DNA from: Metallyticus violacea
Lineage: Eukaryota; Arthropoda; Insecta; Mantodea; Metallyticidae
Reading direction: 5' to 3'
Length of the DNA stretch: 64,000 nt
NCBI GenBank assembly: GCA_030762175.1
Contig: CM060833.1
Coordinates: 166,895,001-166,959,000 of the forward strand
Shown in pieces: positions 12,579 to 24,679 of the stretch; within the stretch, counting starts at the first letter, position 1; each line of letters opens with the position of its first letter. The translations under genes and the position numbers were made by a program. The notes under the pieces are model-generated. The model did no database searches. It saw nothing but the letters and a program-made list of their open reading frames with translations, and was not told the origin of the DNA.

Positions 12579-13210
12579 AAACCTTCTAACTATGGTCAAG
12601 TTTGCACTCAACGTTATTAATCACAATTAACAATTATGAAAAACACCGTTTACTTGAATTTCAAAAGTATGTTTACATTGTTGATATTTTTTAAGAATAT
12701 GTGGGCTTCCTTACATTTTCGACAGGTAGATTTACACCACGAACTGCAAACCGCAACCTCCAGCTTAACGGCGTCGAGAAGAAGAAAAACCGTTTTGATG
12801 CCGCTGAGTATTTATGCCGGTATATGACAGGTCTCCACGGGGTTCTGCATCAGATAATGTTGGCACCGGTCACGCAGAACTTAACAGATGTTGATAATGT
12901 TAATAGCCTGCAGATCTCAAGTGTAGGCGGAACGATACGCCACTTTCACACTGAGTTTTACATATGGCGAAGTGTGGCAGGCAAGGACTTTCGACAAATG
13001 GAGGGGAAGAGTTTTATAATGCTCAACATTGTTTGCCTCTCCATTCAATCTCAAACACCATTATTTAGAAGTTCAGGAATAGCTCTAATATAAAGAACAA
13101 TTAATTATTTTAAATACGCAGTAGAAATTAGTATAAAGGCACTGAACATTATTTTTTGTAGAAAAATAAATGTATATCTTGTTTTATATATGAGTATGCA
13201 TGTAAATGTC
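12579..13210. other. No gene recognised; GC-balanced segment
   Basis: A 130-codon plus-strand ORF (12701-13093) overlaps a second one in another frame. Neither resembles a known domain or shows clear splice borders, so they are not called as genes. Confidence 0.45.
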
Positions 13211-13500
13211 GATTCTGTGGTGTAGTGGTAACCATATTTGCCTCGTAGACCCAAGTTCGTGGGTTCGATCCCGGCCAGCGAGGGATTTTTTTTTTCCGAG
13301 AGTAAAAATCCTTAGTATGGCTTCCTTCAGAAGGGAATTAAAGCCGCGGGTTCCGTGTCGTATATTTACGGCACGTAAAAGAACCTCAAGCGTGAAAGAA
13401 GAGACCTCTGTGCAAAATTTATTGGCGTTTCACGCCCTGAGTTGAATGGGACGCTGATGACCTGAGATGTTAAAGAGCGTCCATAAATAAAACAATAATA
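13211..13500 (+). repeat. SINE family A, copy 3, full length
   Basis: Begins with the tRNA-like TGTGGTGTAGTGGTAACCAT and a B box GTGGGTTCGATCCCGGCCAG. Continues through the AAAATCCTTAGTATGGCTTC and GTCGTATATTTACGGCACG blocks and ends AAAGAGCGTCCATAAATAAA with an A-rich AATAATA tail. Confidence 0.93.
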
Positions 13501-13964
13501 AAAACAAAACAAAGAGCGGCAGTTTGAGACCGTGGGGTTGAACTGAAAGATGCGCTTCAGGTGCAGTGGAAAGAAAGAAACACTTTTATTTAGTTGCTGC
13601 CTAAGAGAGTTGTCGGTGTTATCAAGAATAACGTAGATTACTGAAAGTTTTTGTTTGATTCTGTAAACATGCAAGTGTTTTTGTGCCAATGTTCAGCCCT
13701 AAGACAGAGTTTTTTTCGTATTTCATATACTGTTTTTGATAAATTAAGTTTTATATGATTTGTTTGTACTTAATATTCACCAAAGCTTAAATAATTATTC
13801 TATGCTTACGCCGTATTTAAATTGAAGGCAGATTAACTCGCAATACAAGCTTCTTCAAACGAGAAAAGAAAGTTATGGCATTTAAGGAGAGAACTGGATT
13901 TTTATTGATTTACATATTACAGATAACTGTACCATCTTTTTAAATGCAGCGCAGCTTGGCCACC

Positions 13965-13969
<5 letters not shown>
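13501..13969. other. No gene recognised
   Basis: AT-rich, without coding or repeat similarity that could be named. Confidence 0.5.

Positions 13970-14010
<41 letters not shown>
13970..14010. repeat. (AT)n microsatellite
   Basis: About 20 uninterrupted AT units, ending just before the tail side of SINE A copy 4. Confidence 0.98.
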
Positions 14011-14012
<2 letters not shown>

Positions 14013-14019
14013 TTTGATT

Positions 14020-14280
14020 TGTTTTATTTACGGACACTTTAACATTTCAGGTATAATTAAAGTTCCGACTAATTTTGCTCAGAGGCCTCTTCTTTCAGGC
14101 TTGAGGTTCTTTTTCGTGCCGTAAATATACGACATGGGATCCACGGCTTTACTTCCCTTCCGAAGGAAGCCATACTTAGGATTTTTTACGCCCGAAAAAA
14201 TCCATCGGTCCTGGCCGAGTTCGAACCCGCGATTTGGGTTTAGGAGGCAAGTATGGTAACCACTACACCACCAGGACCGA
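14020..14280 (-). repeat. SINE family A, copy 4, full length
   Basis: Minus-strand copy with an intact tRNA-like head: GGTCCTGGTGGTGTAGTGGT, then GCGGGTTCGAACTCGGCCAG. Part of the tail region is deleted (the GAATTGAATGGGACGCTGAT block is lost). Confidence 0.93.
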
Positions 14281-14369
14281 CCCGCTCTTTCTGATACACA
14301 TGCCTTGCTAGTACCCCCCGCTATCGATTTAACATACATGTGAACGCAGGCATTATCTTGTTTTATATT

Positions 14370-14465
14370 TATTTGGTTTATTTACGGACGCTCTTAACAT
14401 CTCAGGTCACCAGCGTTCCATTCAATTCAAAATCCATCGACTCTAGCCGTTATTGAACACGCGAA
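14370..14465 (-). repeat. SINE family A, copy 5, internally deleted
   Basis: Tail block and head fragment are fused: plus-strand CATTCAATTC is followed directly by AAAATCCATCGACTC. That removes about 150 internal bases. It lies only 90 bases from copy 4 in the same orientation. Confidence 0.8.
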
Positions 14466-14669
14466 ACACTGCAGTTCATTAGTATTACCGACGTTATCGA
14501 CTTGAAATATTATCGTCTTCCAAGAATTTACAGAAGGCATGTAACCCTAATACAGCTCTGTTATTGTAACACCATTCTGTATGCGTTTGTAAGATTTCGA
14601 TGAACTATAACTTTTAGAAAACAGCAGAAGTGACACGTTGACCTATAGCAAGCTTTCCTATAAATGAGG

Positions 14670-14900
14670 TAGCAAAAGGCCGTCCAGAGAGATGTGAAGA
14701 CTATACACCATTGGATCAGGAAGAACGCCTTGAAACGAGACTGAAGACAGGCCAGCCAAAGAAAACTACACCAGAGGAAGAAGCAGCAAGGGTGATTCTT
14801 TTACACCCACGACCTTATTCTGAGAGAACCAGATCTTAATTGCACCGTTGTTACCGAAAGAAAACGTCTACATACGAGAGTGGCATCCGTTGTAAAGGAA
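14670..14900 (+). mobile_element. Tc1-like transposase relic (HTH region only)
   Basis: Plus-strand translation near 14738-14790 gives LKTGQPKKTTPEEEA, matching the GRP(K/R)-T-TPEED linker between the two HTH halves of Tc1-type transposases. A stop soon follows (near 14837). No catalytic motif and no inverted repeats were found, so this is a short fossil. Confidence 0.55.
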
Positions 14901-14965
14901 AACTTCAAGGATGTTCATCGCGAACATTCGTATCGATTTTGATCTGTGTATTTAAATGTATCAGC

Positions 14966-15440
14966 GAGATTTAAGGTGCAATTTTACTGTTTTATCATAC
15001 TATACACATTTCCGACCAAAGATGCGGGGAATGAGCCTGAGTGTGTTTGAATTCAAAATCTTGGTTTTCTAACACAATCTGTAAATTCCCAGCAAAATAG
15101 CAACGTGGATACACCTCAAGATAGACTAAGCTGAAGGAGCGACTATGCGATTCCGACGCTGTGCACAAGGACCAATGTCAATCATTTCCGATCGGACATC
15201 GTGGATACAGTCTTCAGTCCTCAGCAAACAGAACTGAAGGCAATGCAACCATACGAGTTCGATTGAAATGTAATTGTGTCCGTTTCTCAGTTTAAGTTTT
15301 TCATTTTTTTAAGGAAAAAGATGGATAAAAATTAGATTGTATGAAATGAGCAAAACTGCTAGTTTTAGATAAGTTGGAGTCAAATGGAATCTGAAGTGAA
15401 CCCCAGTTGACTATAGTTTCATACATGTAAAAAAGAAAAT
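14966..15440. other. No gene recognised
   Basis: Undistinguished sequence between the Tc1 relic and the mariner; it may include decayed parts of the Tc1 element. Confidence 0.45.
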
Positions 15441-15441
15441 A

Positions 15442-16699
15442 CGAAAGTAGGTCAATAAGTTTCCGGTCTAGCCGATAAAGATTATCGCCCTCACAAACCC
15501 TTATCTCGTATCATATCTTATCTGTTAATTGCAGTTCCGCTCTGTTCAGTTCAGATATAGTTGCATGAAGAAGGCTGTGTGTAGAAGATTGTGACATGTT
15601 CAAAATGGAGTATCGAACTGTTATTAAGTTCTTCACAAAAGAAGGACTTACTCCAAATGAAATTAAACAGCGATTGGACGGTGTATATGGGGAAGCATCC
15701 ACCTCATATTCTACCGTAAAAGAATGGACCAAACTTTTTCAAATGGGTCGAGAAAGCATTGAAAACGAAGAGCGTGCAGGTCGGCCCTTGGAGGTGCTCA
15801 CTCCTGAAAACATCGCTCCTGTGGAAGGAGAAATTATGGAAGAACGGCGGCTCAAAGTTACAGAAATAGCAGCAAAGTTGAGCCTTTCTAAAACAACAGT
15901 CCTTCGAATTATTCATGAACATTTAAACATGAATAAGGCTAGTGCAAGATGGGTGCCTAGACTTCTTTCCTCAGTTCAAAAGCAGCAACGAGTCATCTGT
16001 TGACAGACATTTTTGGAGCTCTGCCGTGGTAACGAGAGTTTCTGCAAACCATTGTTACAGCAGATGAAACTATGATCCTGTACTATGATCCCTTGTTCAA
16101 AAGAGAATCAATGGATTGGCGTAAACCTGGAGAAGCACCGCCTCTAAAGGCCAAGGCCATTCTGTCAACCAAGAAGATCATAGCCATAATCTTTTGACAC
16201 TGTTAAGCAATACTCTTCATTGACTTCAAGGAGAGGAACACCATATTAAATGGGGAGTACTATGCTGGTCTAGTGCACAGACTACGTGCTTCCATCAAAG
16301 AGAAAAGGCGAGGAAAGCTGAGTGATGGTGTGCACCTTCTTCATGACAACGCGCCTGTGCACACAGCTCTTGTTGCAAAGGAAGAAATGTGACTTTAAGG
16401 AGATCGACCATCTACTCTACAGCCCAGATCTAGCTCCCAGTGACTATTTTCTCTTCTCACAACTCAAGAAGAACCTTCAAGGAAGGGAATGAAAAGTGTG
16501 ACGAAGAAATGATGGATGCTGTTTATGCCCATTTTGCATACCAAATTTCTGATTATTTTGGAGGGAGGATTGAAATGTTAATTCAAAGATGTGAGAAGTG
16601 TATTGCAATAAAGGTAACTATATTGAAAAGTGAAATATAGTTTTTATGTTCATCATAGCTAGAAAATGGTTAGGCCGGAAAATTATGGACCTACCCTCG
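15442..16699 (+). mobile_element. mariner element, lineage M, copy 1
   Basis: The left end CGAAAGTAGGTCAATAAGTT and the right end, reversed CGAGGGTAGGTCCATAATTT, are inverted repeats of about 30 bp flanked by TA at 15440-15441 and 16700-16701. Length is about 1.26 kb, normal for mariner. The other copies of the same lineage lie at 29.0, 35.2, 41.9 and 57.0 kb. Confidence 0.95.
15596..16640 (+). pseudogene. mariner transposase pseudogene (lineage M, copy 1)
   Basis: The reading frame opens with MFKMEY at 15596 and runs 135 codons through the N-terminal HTH domain (WTKLFQMGRESIENEERAGR, then KTTVLRIIHEHL). It hits TGA where the sister copies read Cys. Later segments lie in shifted frames: ADETMILYYDP (first Asp; the usual Gly is Ala), then stops after KKIIAIIF, then LLHDNAPVHTA (second Asp), then a small deletion after VAKE. 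The catalytic signature spacing is the D,D34D type of the mariner family, normally about 345 residues acting in the nucleus as a cut-and-paste transposase. This copy is dead. Confidence 0.92.
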
Positions 16700-16701
16700 T
16701 A

Positions 16702-17449
16702 TGTATAACATGAAATAAACATTTCTCCAAAAATTTATAATACATAAGTTATAATGGAGGTCCTGGCTACCATTTTTGGAGTTCTACGTACCTACTTATA
16801 ACGGCGTAATTAATTTTTTACTCACCTGAAAAATTGAATTAGCGTTTATCTTAATGATAATATATAGATATTATTTGAGTCTTTTCTTGTATTACTTTTA
16901 TTAAACATTTTTGAGTGGTACATTGCGTACTTTTATAGCATGTACACTTAAATGTAATTAATAAGTTTTATTTTGTGCGTGTATATTATGTCATAGCCTT
17001 TCATTTCTCTACTTTCACTGTTAAAAAGTAATGAATGGTCACTACGATGTTTAATTTAAGTTTCTTGCAGATATTTAAATTGCAGAAATATGCCAGGAAC
17101 GTTCTATAAGCAATGAAACTTTTTGTTTATCTTTCAGGGTTTCTTTTATTTTAACTTTCAGCTTTACTTGTTTGTTTCTCAGTTCTTTGGCTATACAGCG
17201 TTATATAATCCCTTGCAATTCTATAGCTTTAGCATCGCCTAGATACCAGAGCCTACACTGTTCTATAGGCCGTTTCTCTAGTCATCTTTGACTATCGTCA
17301 CATCTTCGGCGGGCTACAACTGAGGACGAAGAGATGACAATCAGAAATCTCCGAACGGTTAGTTCACCGAAGTTTGGTGATCTCTTCTGTGTTGCTTGAT
17401 TTCGCGAAGATCCAAAAAAGAAATCTGATCATATTTTTGTGAATACACC
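16702..17449. other. No gene recognised
   Basis: AT-rich DNA after the mariner; nothing assignable. Confidence 0.5.
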
Positions 17450-17900
17450 CGTGCCGGAACCTCTTCAACTTACGAGCAGTTTTGATATATTTTGGAGTTA
17501 ACTATTTCACCATCTATCAAAACAGTCTCTTCAAGAATGTGGGCATAAGATTTACTGGCTTGAACTTCTTCCTCAGAAGAAGGTTTCCTATGCCACTCTA
17601 TGGTTGTCCTTTGGCCTCTGGCTCTAAGAAATAAACCCAACTTTTATCTTTCGTTGCAATGCTGGACAAGAAACTTTCATCTTCAACCTTGTAACAAGCA
17701 AGCGATTCTCAACAGATGATGTTTTTGGTCTCCTATGATCTAATTCAGTTTCGAGACAACTCTTTGTATGTACAAATTGCTGGATTACAGTGTTCACTCT
17801 GCAGACATGACATCAGGTTGAAGAATAATTGTTTGGTTGTTATTCACCGATCGTTCCGAATAAGGAGTCGGCATGCATCAGTGAGAGCACTTGGAACTTA
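17450..17900 (-). mobile_element. Possible old mariner transposase relic
   Basis: On the minus strand around 17680-17480, translation in two frames gives KDKSWVYFLEPEAKGQ, IEWHRKPSSEEEV and LIDGEIVNSKIY. This resembles the first-aspartate block of mariner transposases (D-E-S-W-V-Y ... E/D-P-E-T-K) and the segment after it. Catalytic Glu is Lys in this copy. No inverted repeats were found. Confidence 0.35.
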
Positions 17901-19059
17901 GAGGATCGATTAGTAATACTACCTCGATCTTCTTCCGCTAAAATAAATTAAATTAAAACTCTTTATTTATAACATACAAATGCAACTGCAACCCTACCAT
18001 CTAGAGGAAGAAGTTGATAGCAGACGAGTCAGGTACGAAGGCTCAAAGGTACAGCACATGAATTGTGTTTTCCATGAGAAAAAAAAATAATATTAGAGGT
18101 CTTCTAATTGTGTTACACTTCCCTATGATTTAATCGACATTGAACCCGCGCTCTGTTTCTCTATGCATTAAACATTCTCTTATTTTTTATTCGATTGTGG
18201 ACTTTTTATAGTCGTATTTTAATGGTAAAAATATTAAACCCAGTATACACAGAAGGCACCAAGCTACCATAACCATGTCGACAGAAGGAAAAATAAAAAC
18301 GCAATGCTAAATGCTGCCTCAAGAGTGGCAAAGCTATACATATTCAGTTTGGGAGAATATTCGGGGCTAGAACTTAACAACTGCGGAACAGGTAAAACTC
18401 TCTTACTCACACACAAATGTTTACAACTTGATTAGATGGAAGTCTGACTTGCTACAAGACTTGGAAAGCAGGATTTCTGAACCGAAGCTACAACAAAAGT
18501 TCATAAGTTGGAGAGCTGGGCATTAATCACAAAGACCCTCGGTTCAGACCACTTTGCGACTTACCTTCGCCTCTGAAGGTGTATTTGCAACATGTGTTTG
18601 TGAGTTGGCTAGCTATTTTTGTGTGATTAATTGTTGATGGCCTGCCAGCGTTGGGGCTGTGCCAAACGGAAGCCTTCCCAAACCTGGACTTGGGTTCGAA
18701 TCTTACAAAAGCATTCTCTGTACAGGTGTAAAACAGAAGACAGTTGTCAACAAACCCTCCAGACCCAAATATTTGCTCCTTTTCTGTGATATTGCTTTGA
18801 ATTAGGTTACTATCAAAGCTGCAAACTGTTGATTTCCTTTGCGAACAGTGCGAGGGATACCTTTTAGGTTTTTGCAAACGATCACTAGGTGGTAATATTG
18901 AGATACGTCATCACTACCTTAGAAACAATTAACATTTGTTATTATGAAAACAGCTGCAGCTTAGAAATTGACCGAGTAGTTTGTTTATAGTGAGCGGTTA
19001 AATAAATCAGTTTTGTGAAAAAATGAAAATTTCACGTAAAGGTTTCGTTAGATGATTTT
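17901..19059. other. No gene recognised
   Basis: A tRNA B-box-like GGACTTGGGTTCGAATCTTA lies at about 18689 but without a matching A box. The 116-codon minus-strand ORF at 18527-18877 has no recognisable domain. Confidence 0.45.
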
Positions 19060-20010
19060 TTAAGATTTTAGTGAAAGCGTAACTCAACAGCAATGCATAA
19101 AATAATTTTGGTAACACAGCACTATCAGAAATTGGTTTGCAGAACTTCGTCGTAGTCGTGCATCAGTCAGTGATGAATTTCGTGAGGGTTGACCAACATC
19201 GGTTGTCATTCCAAAAATCATCGATCGGCATGTGACTTATGGTGAGATAGAGGCATCCTTAAGTGTACCGAAGACTGCAGTACATTCGATTTTGCATCTG
19301 TGAAAAATATCTATTCCCGAGGGATTCCGCATAATTTGACCGAAGGTCCAAAAACGCTCATGTTAATTGGTGTAATGAAATGTTCAAAAAAATGCACCGA
19401 GGAACTGCAACATCCGTATACAACATCGTAAAGGCGACGAAACTTGGATATATTCGTATGAATGGGAAACTAAGCAACAATCCGCTGTTTGGGTGTTCCA
19501 AGATGTACCGAATCCCACAAATGTTGTTCGTTCACGAAGTACTTCCAAGAAAATAATCGTTTGTTTCTTCGGTTGTACTGGACATGTCGCAACCATATCT
19601 TTAAAGGATCGAAGAAAAATTAATGCTGAATGATATACAACGATTTATTCGCCAGAAGGCATAGAGAAATCAGGAAAAACAACCGAAAACATGGCATCAT
19701 TCTTCATCATGACAATGCCAGCTCTCACACAGCAGGCAAACAATTGATTATTTGAAGGATAAAAACATCGATTTAATGTTTCATTGCCCATATTCACCTG
19801 ATTTACCGCCTAACAACTGCTTAGTACCAGAATGTCGAACAAAAATGCATGGACAGCGATTTTCATCACTTCAAGAAGCTATTAAAGGCTTTAAAAACTA
19901 CGTTTTTGAGAAACCCACTTCAGAGTGGACAAAATGTTTCGATAATTTGTTTGAACGCATTTAAAGGTGTATAAATCTTAAAGGCGAATATTTTGAAAAG
20001 CAGTAGAACA
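19060..20010 (+). pseudogene. mariner-type transposase pseudogene (different lineage)
   Basis: Shifted plus-strand frames give, in order: WFAELRRSRASVSDEFREG (HTH linker, near 19130), RHVTYGEIEASL-like pieces, KGDETWIYSYEWETKQQSAV (first Asp, near 19433), KKIIVCFFGCTGHVATISL, ILHHDNASSHTAG (second Asp, near 19706), PYSPDLPPN (third Asp region, near 19790), then MHGQRFSSLQEAIKGFKNYV and SEWTKCFDNLFERI up to 19964. This covers most of a roughly 345-residue D,D34D mariner transposase, with the extreme N terminus lost and several frameshifts and stops. The family acts as a DNA transposase; this copy is a fossil. Inverted ends were not identified. Confidence 0.88.
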
Positions 20011-20400
20011 GTTTGTTAAAAAAATTCTAGCTTTTGTAAAAAGTTAAAAGGTAGGCCTCGTATGAGCATTGAAACCGCTGAAAACAACAGGTAGATGTTG
20101 AAGGTCTTTATTGAAACACTGTTACAATGTGTTATTTCTTGGTACAACTTCGTTGCAGTTATACAGAATTACAGGTTCTTAAATATTTTCAGTTTCCGTG
20201 TAACAAAGTTTGTCATCAGCAGGAAGTTAGGCATATCGAAATGTTTTGTTCAAAATAAGGCCACAATGCTCTGAAGTCAGTTTCTAACCCCCAAAATTCT
20301 TTTACGTCTTTAGCTTAACCTAAATGAAAGAATGATGTGTAAAACACCTTCTTGTCTTAACGCTCCTTTTAACCACAACTTTCTAAATTTATCCTACATT

Positions 20401-20405
<5 letters not shown>

Positions 20406-20456
<51 letters not shown>
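20406..20456. repeat. (TA)n microsatellite
   Basis: About 25 uninterrupted TA units. A SINE B tail-truncated copy starts about 80 bases downstream. Confidence 0.98.
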
Positions 20457-20459
<3 letters not shown>

Positions 20460-20536
20460 TGGACGGTTGTCATTATTACAATAATACCATAATTTTATTG
20501 TAAATACTTAAATTTAGATAAATAATGGGGACAAAA

Positions 20537-20760
20537 TAGTGGACACTGATGATACATGAGATGAAATGATGAATTGGGAAAGGATTTTTTTTTTTGAGGA
20601 AGGAAGCGTTCCAGGTTTAAGTTTAGGGTACCTCCCCGGCATGTGCCATTTATGAGGACTGAGGAAAACCCGGAAAAACCCTCAATCAGGGAGGACAGTC
20701 CTGGTGGGATTTGAACCCCAGACCTCCCGCTTACAAGTACGTGCCACCCGTGGCGGTCAT
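20537..20760 (-). repeat. SINE family B, copy 4
   Basis: Minus-strand copy whose terminal tail block is missing. The head, ending on the plus strand in GCCACCCGTGGCGGTCA, has lost the segment holding GAGGTCGTTAAGGCGCG. Confidence 0.88.
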
Positions 20761-22145
20761 TGGTTGTCTGAAAGTAAATCTCTAGCACGAGATCCCGTTT
20801 AGAAAGTATCCGTTGCACGCAGCTTGGCAGTGTGTCACTTCTGCTCGTGCGGTTTTATGTGAGAAAGTTCCATACTGTTACAGAATCAGATCAGTTGCTT
20901 GTTGATGTTTCACTTACACATCTGCAGTGAGGTGTAGAGCAGAAAGTTAATTTTTTGCAGTAGATGGCAGTTCTAACTTAGTTTTCAACCAACAGGTGGC
21001 ATCATATGTGAATTCAATGCGCATGTGCCACTGTGTAAGTTTATTCATGGTGCCCGTCTGGTGTTCACACGCTTCTCGAATCTGCAATATCCCATTTTTG
21101 TATTTTACATTTAGTTATTTTTTTATTCTTCTTACATTCTTTAGTGTTTTCACGTCTCCCTTCATGTTTTACTTGCATGTTTTCAAAATTCTCTAGAAAA
21201 CATCAACATAAGACTAAACCCGATTTTTTTATATTCTTGATCTTGATTGTTTATTTCACTAAAATAAATCAATTAAACGAGAAGGAAAAGATTAAAAAGA
21301 ACATTGTTTACGCTTGGAACATTTCGACAAGAGCCAGCCACACTGCAAGAAATATCTTTGTTAAAAATAAGTTGATAAGATCGTGGCAGTATTCCCTTAC
21401 CCGTTCTTTCACATAATACTTTTACTAAACCTGGACATGCTTATCTCTTTTGTCTCATTTTAGATCGTGGGGCACAATAACATTGCATAGAATCCACGAA
21501 CATGAATTTATCATCTGCAATACATATACAGACTTTCACGTTCCTCGAAAATAGAATCAAAAGTAATTTTATGTACGATATTCAACCTTTATTTGACGTA
21601 AAGTATTCACTACATGTTTATTGAAATAAATCATTCGCCTTCTCTTAAGTTTCTTATGCATTTCAGATGTTTGTTAACAGTTTGGCTACGCGTTTAGAAA
21701 CAAGAAATAATATCAACAATAAATATAAATACTTAGCACGCAACAGTATATTTAAACACCTGTCCGCCACCCACCCCCCCCCGACAATGTATGTATATTA
21801 AAACCGGCGAGAGGCAGAAGTGTCAAAATTGTCGATTTAATCTCAAAACTATAAGCTCTGCTCACTAATCATTCAGGTTTACTCCTGTCTGTGATAATGT
21901 TGGTTCTGTTTTAAACGCAATGTTATTTAAGGACACGTTAGTTGAGTTCCTTTATAGTGGAAAACGTTTCTTATAGTTTAGATACCTCATAAGGAAAGAG
22001 CAACCAGGTGATGGAAGTAATAACCAATAACCTTACGAACATATCACTTAAGGAAGTTCCTCTTGCAGGCTTAAAGCGCATGTGCGTGGAAAGTCCACAG
22101 GTTCTGCGTGCCCTTTGTGAAGCTTCACTGTGACACCCCTCTTAT
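20761..22145. other. No gene recognised
   Basis: AT-rich sequence. A C run near 21771 and several short ORFs are present, none with a recognisable domain. Confidence 0.5.
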
Positions 22146-22425
22146 GGCCGCCACGGTTGGCCGAGATCGTCAAGGTGCGGACTCGTGAGCGGGAGGTCTG
22201 GGGTTCGAATCCCGCCAGGACCGCCCTCCCAGACTGAGGTTTGTTCCAGGTTTTCCTCAGTCCTCATAAATGGCAAATGCCAGGGAGGTACCCTTAACTT
22301 AGGCCTGGAACGTTTCCTTCCTTAAAAAATCCTTTCCCAATTTATCATTTCATCTCATGTATCATCAATGTCCACCGCCTGTGGTGCCCCAGTAGTAAAA
22401 CGGACGTTAAACACCATTAAAAAAC
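22146..22425 (+). repeat. SINE family B, copy 5, full length
   Basis: Plus-strand full-length copy starting GGCCGCCACGGTTGGCCGAG. The B box GGGGTTCGAATCCCGCCAGG is intact and the tail CGGACGTTAAACACC ends it. One of the best preserved copies and a good reference for the family. Confidence 0.95.
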
Positions 22426-23269
22426 TCTTATTCCTTTGCCCATAGTTTCATAACGAATTTTAAACCAAAACATCGTGCCCTACTAAGCCTGGACACAAGG
22501 AGAATGTGCCCTGGCCCGTTCTCTTCACACATACACACACCAAGTTGCCTCCATTTGCAGAACCGTTTTAAACCGTACGCCTCTCTTGCATACTACAATG
22601 CAGGCACTGAAACATTCAGCCCTGCGCCTATGAAAGTCTATAACCTTTTTTTGAGTTGACAAATTATGCACAAATATTTAAAGGTATTTATGCTTCAAAA
22701 TTAGCGGAGGTGTCACTGGATAGCAACTCTCTCATATTGTCCAATAAGTATTATTTGCTCGTTTTAAGTTTCCAGATTCAGGAGAAAGGGCTGAAAACTG
22801 TTTACTTCCGCTCCTATTAGTGACCTTATCACCACCCTTGCTCGTAACAAACATAACGTACACCAACTTGACAATTGCATAGATGACTGACAGACTGCTG
22901 TTGTTAATGAGCATACAGTTAAAATATCACCAGTTACGGCTCAAGTTATTCCCTCCCCGCTTATACCAACCCGGCTCGGTAACGCTCGTGTATTGTTGGC
23001 AGCACTTGGCTGTAAACTATAATTCCTTCTTTGGCCATCTGCAAACGTAAAATAAACAGGTAATACATGCATACCAACCTCTGGCTCATAAATATCTTTT
23101 GCATTGCTGACGTTTCACTACGTTTTCCTTAAGTATTAACGTCATGAATAAATAAATAACGTGTAAATGTTAAAATGTAACTTGTCGAATGATAACAATT
23201 CGGTCTGGTGTGTCTTATTTATCTTAATTCCATTAAGGAGTTAATAGACTGCAGAAAGCACTTTTTTTT
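22426..23269. other. No gene recognised
   Basis: No coding or repeat similarity could be named here. Confidence 0.5.
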
Positions 23270-23543
23270 TAATGGTGTTTAACGCCCGTTTCTACTACTG
23301 AAGCACCACAGGCGGTGAACACTGAAGATACATGAGGTAAAATGATAAATTGGGAAAGGATTCTTTTAAGAAAGGAATTGTTCCAGGTCTAAGTTTAGGG
23401 CACCTCCCCGGCATTTGTCATTTATGAGGAGTGAGGAAAACCTGGAAAAAACCTCAGTCAGGGAGGACGCTCCTGGCGAGATTCGAACCCCAGATCTACC
23501 GCTCACGAGTACGCGCCTTAACGACCTCGACCACCCTGGGCGA
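23270..23543 (-). repeat. SINE family B, copy 6, full length
   Basis: Minus-strand copy from tail (plus-strand GGTGTTTAACGCCCGTTTCT) to head (ACGACCTCGACCACCCTGGG), moderately diverged, with the B box kept as GGGGTTCGAATCTCGCC. Confidence 0.93.
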
Positions 23544-23829
23544 TGCAGAAAGCACTGATGAGATTTACAACTCGATAGAATTTTCTAAAGAGATGCCAAA
23601 ATGTGTGGAGATTGAAGGCGGGCAGTCGACACCTCATTTGATAATTTGGTAAGTAATGAGCTACTTAAATTGGTTTGTGTTTTGTTGTATGGTTGATTTG
23701 TTTTATTGTTTTACCCTCCGCTAATCACCCAGATCTGTCATGCCGGCCAACCGGCTAACGATTGGCGCTCTCCTCCATAGGCAAAACACTCCGGAAGAAA
23801 ATAAAATTGATCGCACGGTGCAATCATTT

Positions 23830-24470
23830 GTAAATTAAACATCTGTTGACGAGGTGGATGCTGCGTTTGCTAAAGATTGCCCGGAAAAGAGAACGAGTTC
23901 TCACTTCCGTGCAAAATTTGGAAACGATAAACAAAAAAATCACGTGATTTTCGAAGACGGTAAGTGGCATCCATACACGCTGGAAACGAAGGAACAGTCC
24001 AAACGTGGATTGCAACTGAAGAAAACGCTCCGAAAAGACAAAAGCAAACCTGAAAAGTGATGGCGACTGTGTTTCCGGGTTTCCACAGCTTAATTGTAAT
24101 TGATATTTTTGGAAACGAACAAATGCATAACCTGTGAATATTACTCTATGCCACCTGGAGCAAAAGAAAGACGCGATCAAGCGAAGACAAATATCCTACC
24201 CCATCAATATAACACGCCAGCGCATAAATCTGCGATTGCTTATTTAACTTAAGGAACGAAATCCCTTTTATCTTCCTACTCTGCGGATTTGGCTCCCTCG
24301 AACTACTTCGTGTTCCCCAACATGAAATCACTAGCGGGAAGAAATTTGCGTCAAATGAAGAGGCGAAGAAAACGCATTTTATGGATGGGATAAACAAATT
24401 AGCAAAATCACTGGAATAAGCGTGTAGATTTGAAAGAGGTTTGTGTTGAGAAACAAAACTTTGTAGAGGA
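23830..24470 (+). pseudogene. mariner-type transposase pseudogene (third lineage)
   Basis: Plus-strand pieces in mixed frames: LETKEQSKRG near 23980 (just after the first-Asp block), ILPHQYNTPAHKSAIAYL near 24190 (second catalytic block; its Asp is altered), YSADLAPSNYFVFPNMKSL near 24275 (third block), and KRVDLKEVCVEKQNF near 24420 (C terminus). Order and spacing fit the C-terminal two thirds of a mariner transposase. Both the second Asp and the final D/N position are changed, so the relic is inactive. Upstream HTH and inverted repeats were not found. Confidence 0.7.
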
Positions 24471-24679
24471 AAGCATTGGCGGAAAGGGTGTCGTTACCGG
24501 AAGATATCCCAGGTAGTTTCATTGGCCATTCACACCTGCAGTGATGGACTGTGTCAACATCTTATGCGCAATGATATCTATGTCGGTAACGCCAACTAAC
24601 CTCAGAGCACTGTCCATCATAAGGAATCTGCCTAAAGTTACTTGAAGATGACGATTTCTTGTAATAACGGAGGATAAAA

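Noticed and set aside
12701..13093. 130-codon ORF as a host gene
   Set aside because: Overlaps another ORF in a different frame, no domain, no splice borders.
13211..13285. tRNA gene
   Set aside because: Head region of a SINE. The anticodon stem-loop does not fold properly, and the same sequence is repeated at several sites with the SINE body attached.
13206..13445. 79-codon ORF, with similar ORFs at 14079, 31136 and 38891 that share a translated motif
   Set aside because: These are translations of SINE family A copies, not a gene family.
14800..14850. Minus-strand AIKIWFSQNK, resembling the homeodomain recognition helix
   Set aside because: No other homeodomain sequence lies upstream in the frame, the following residues do not fit, and the plus strand here encodes a Tc1-like relic. 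Taken as chance.
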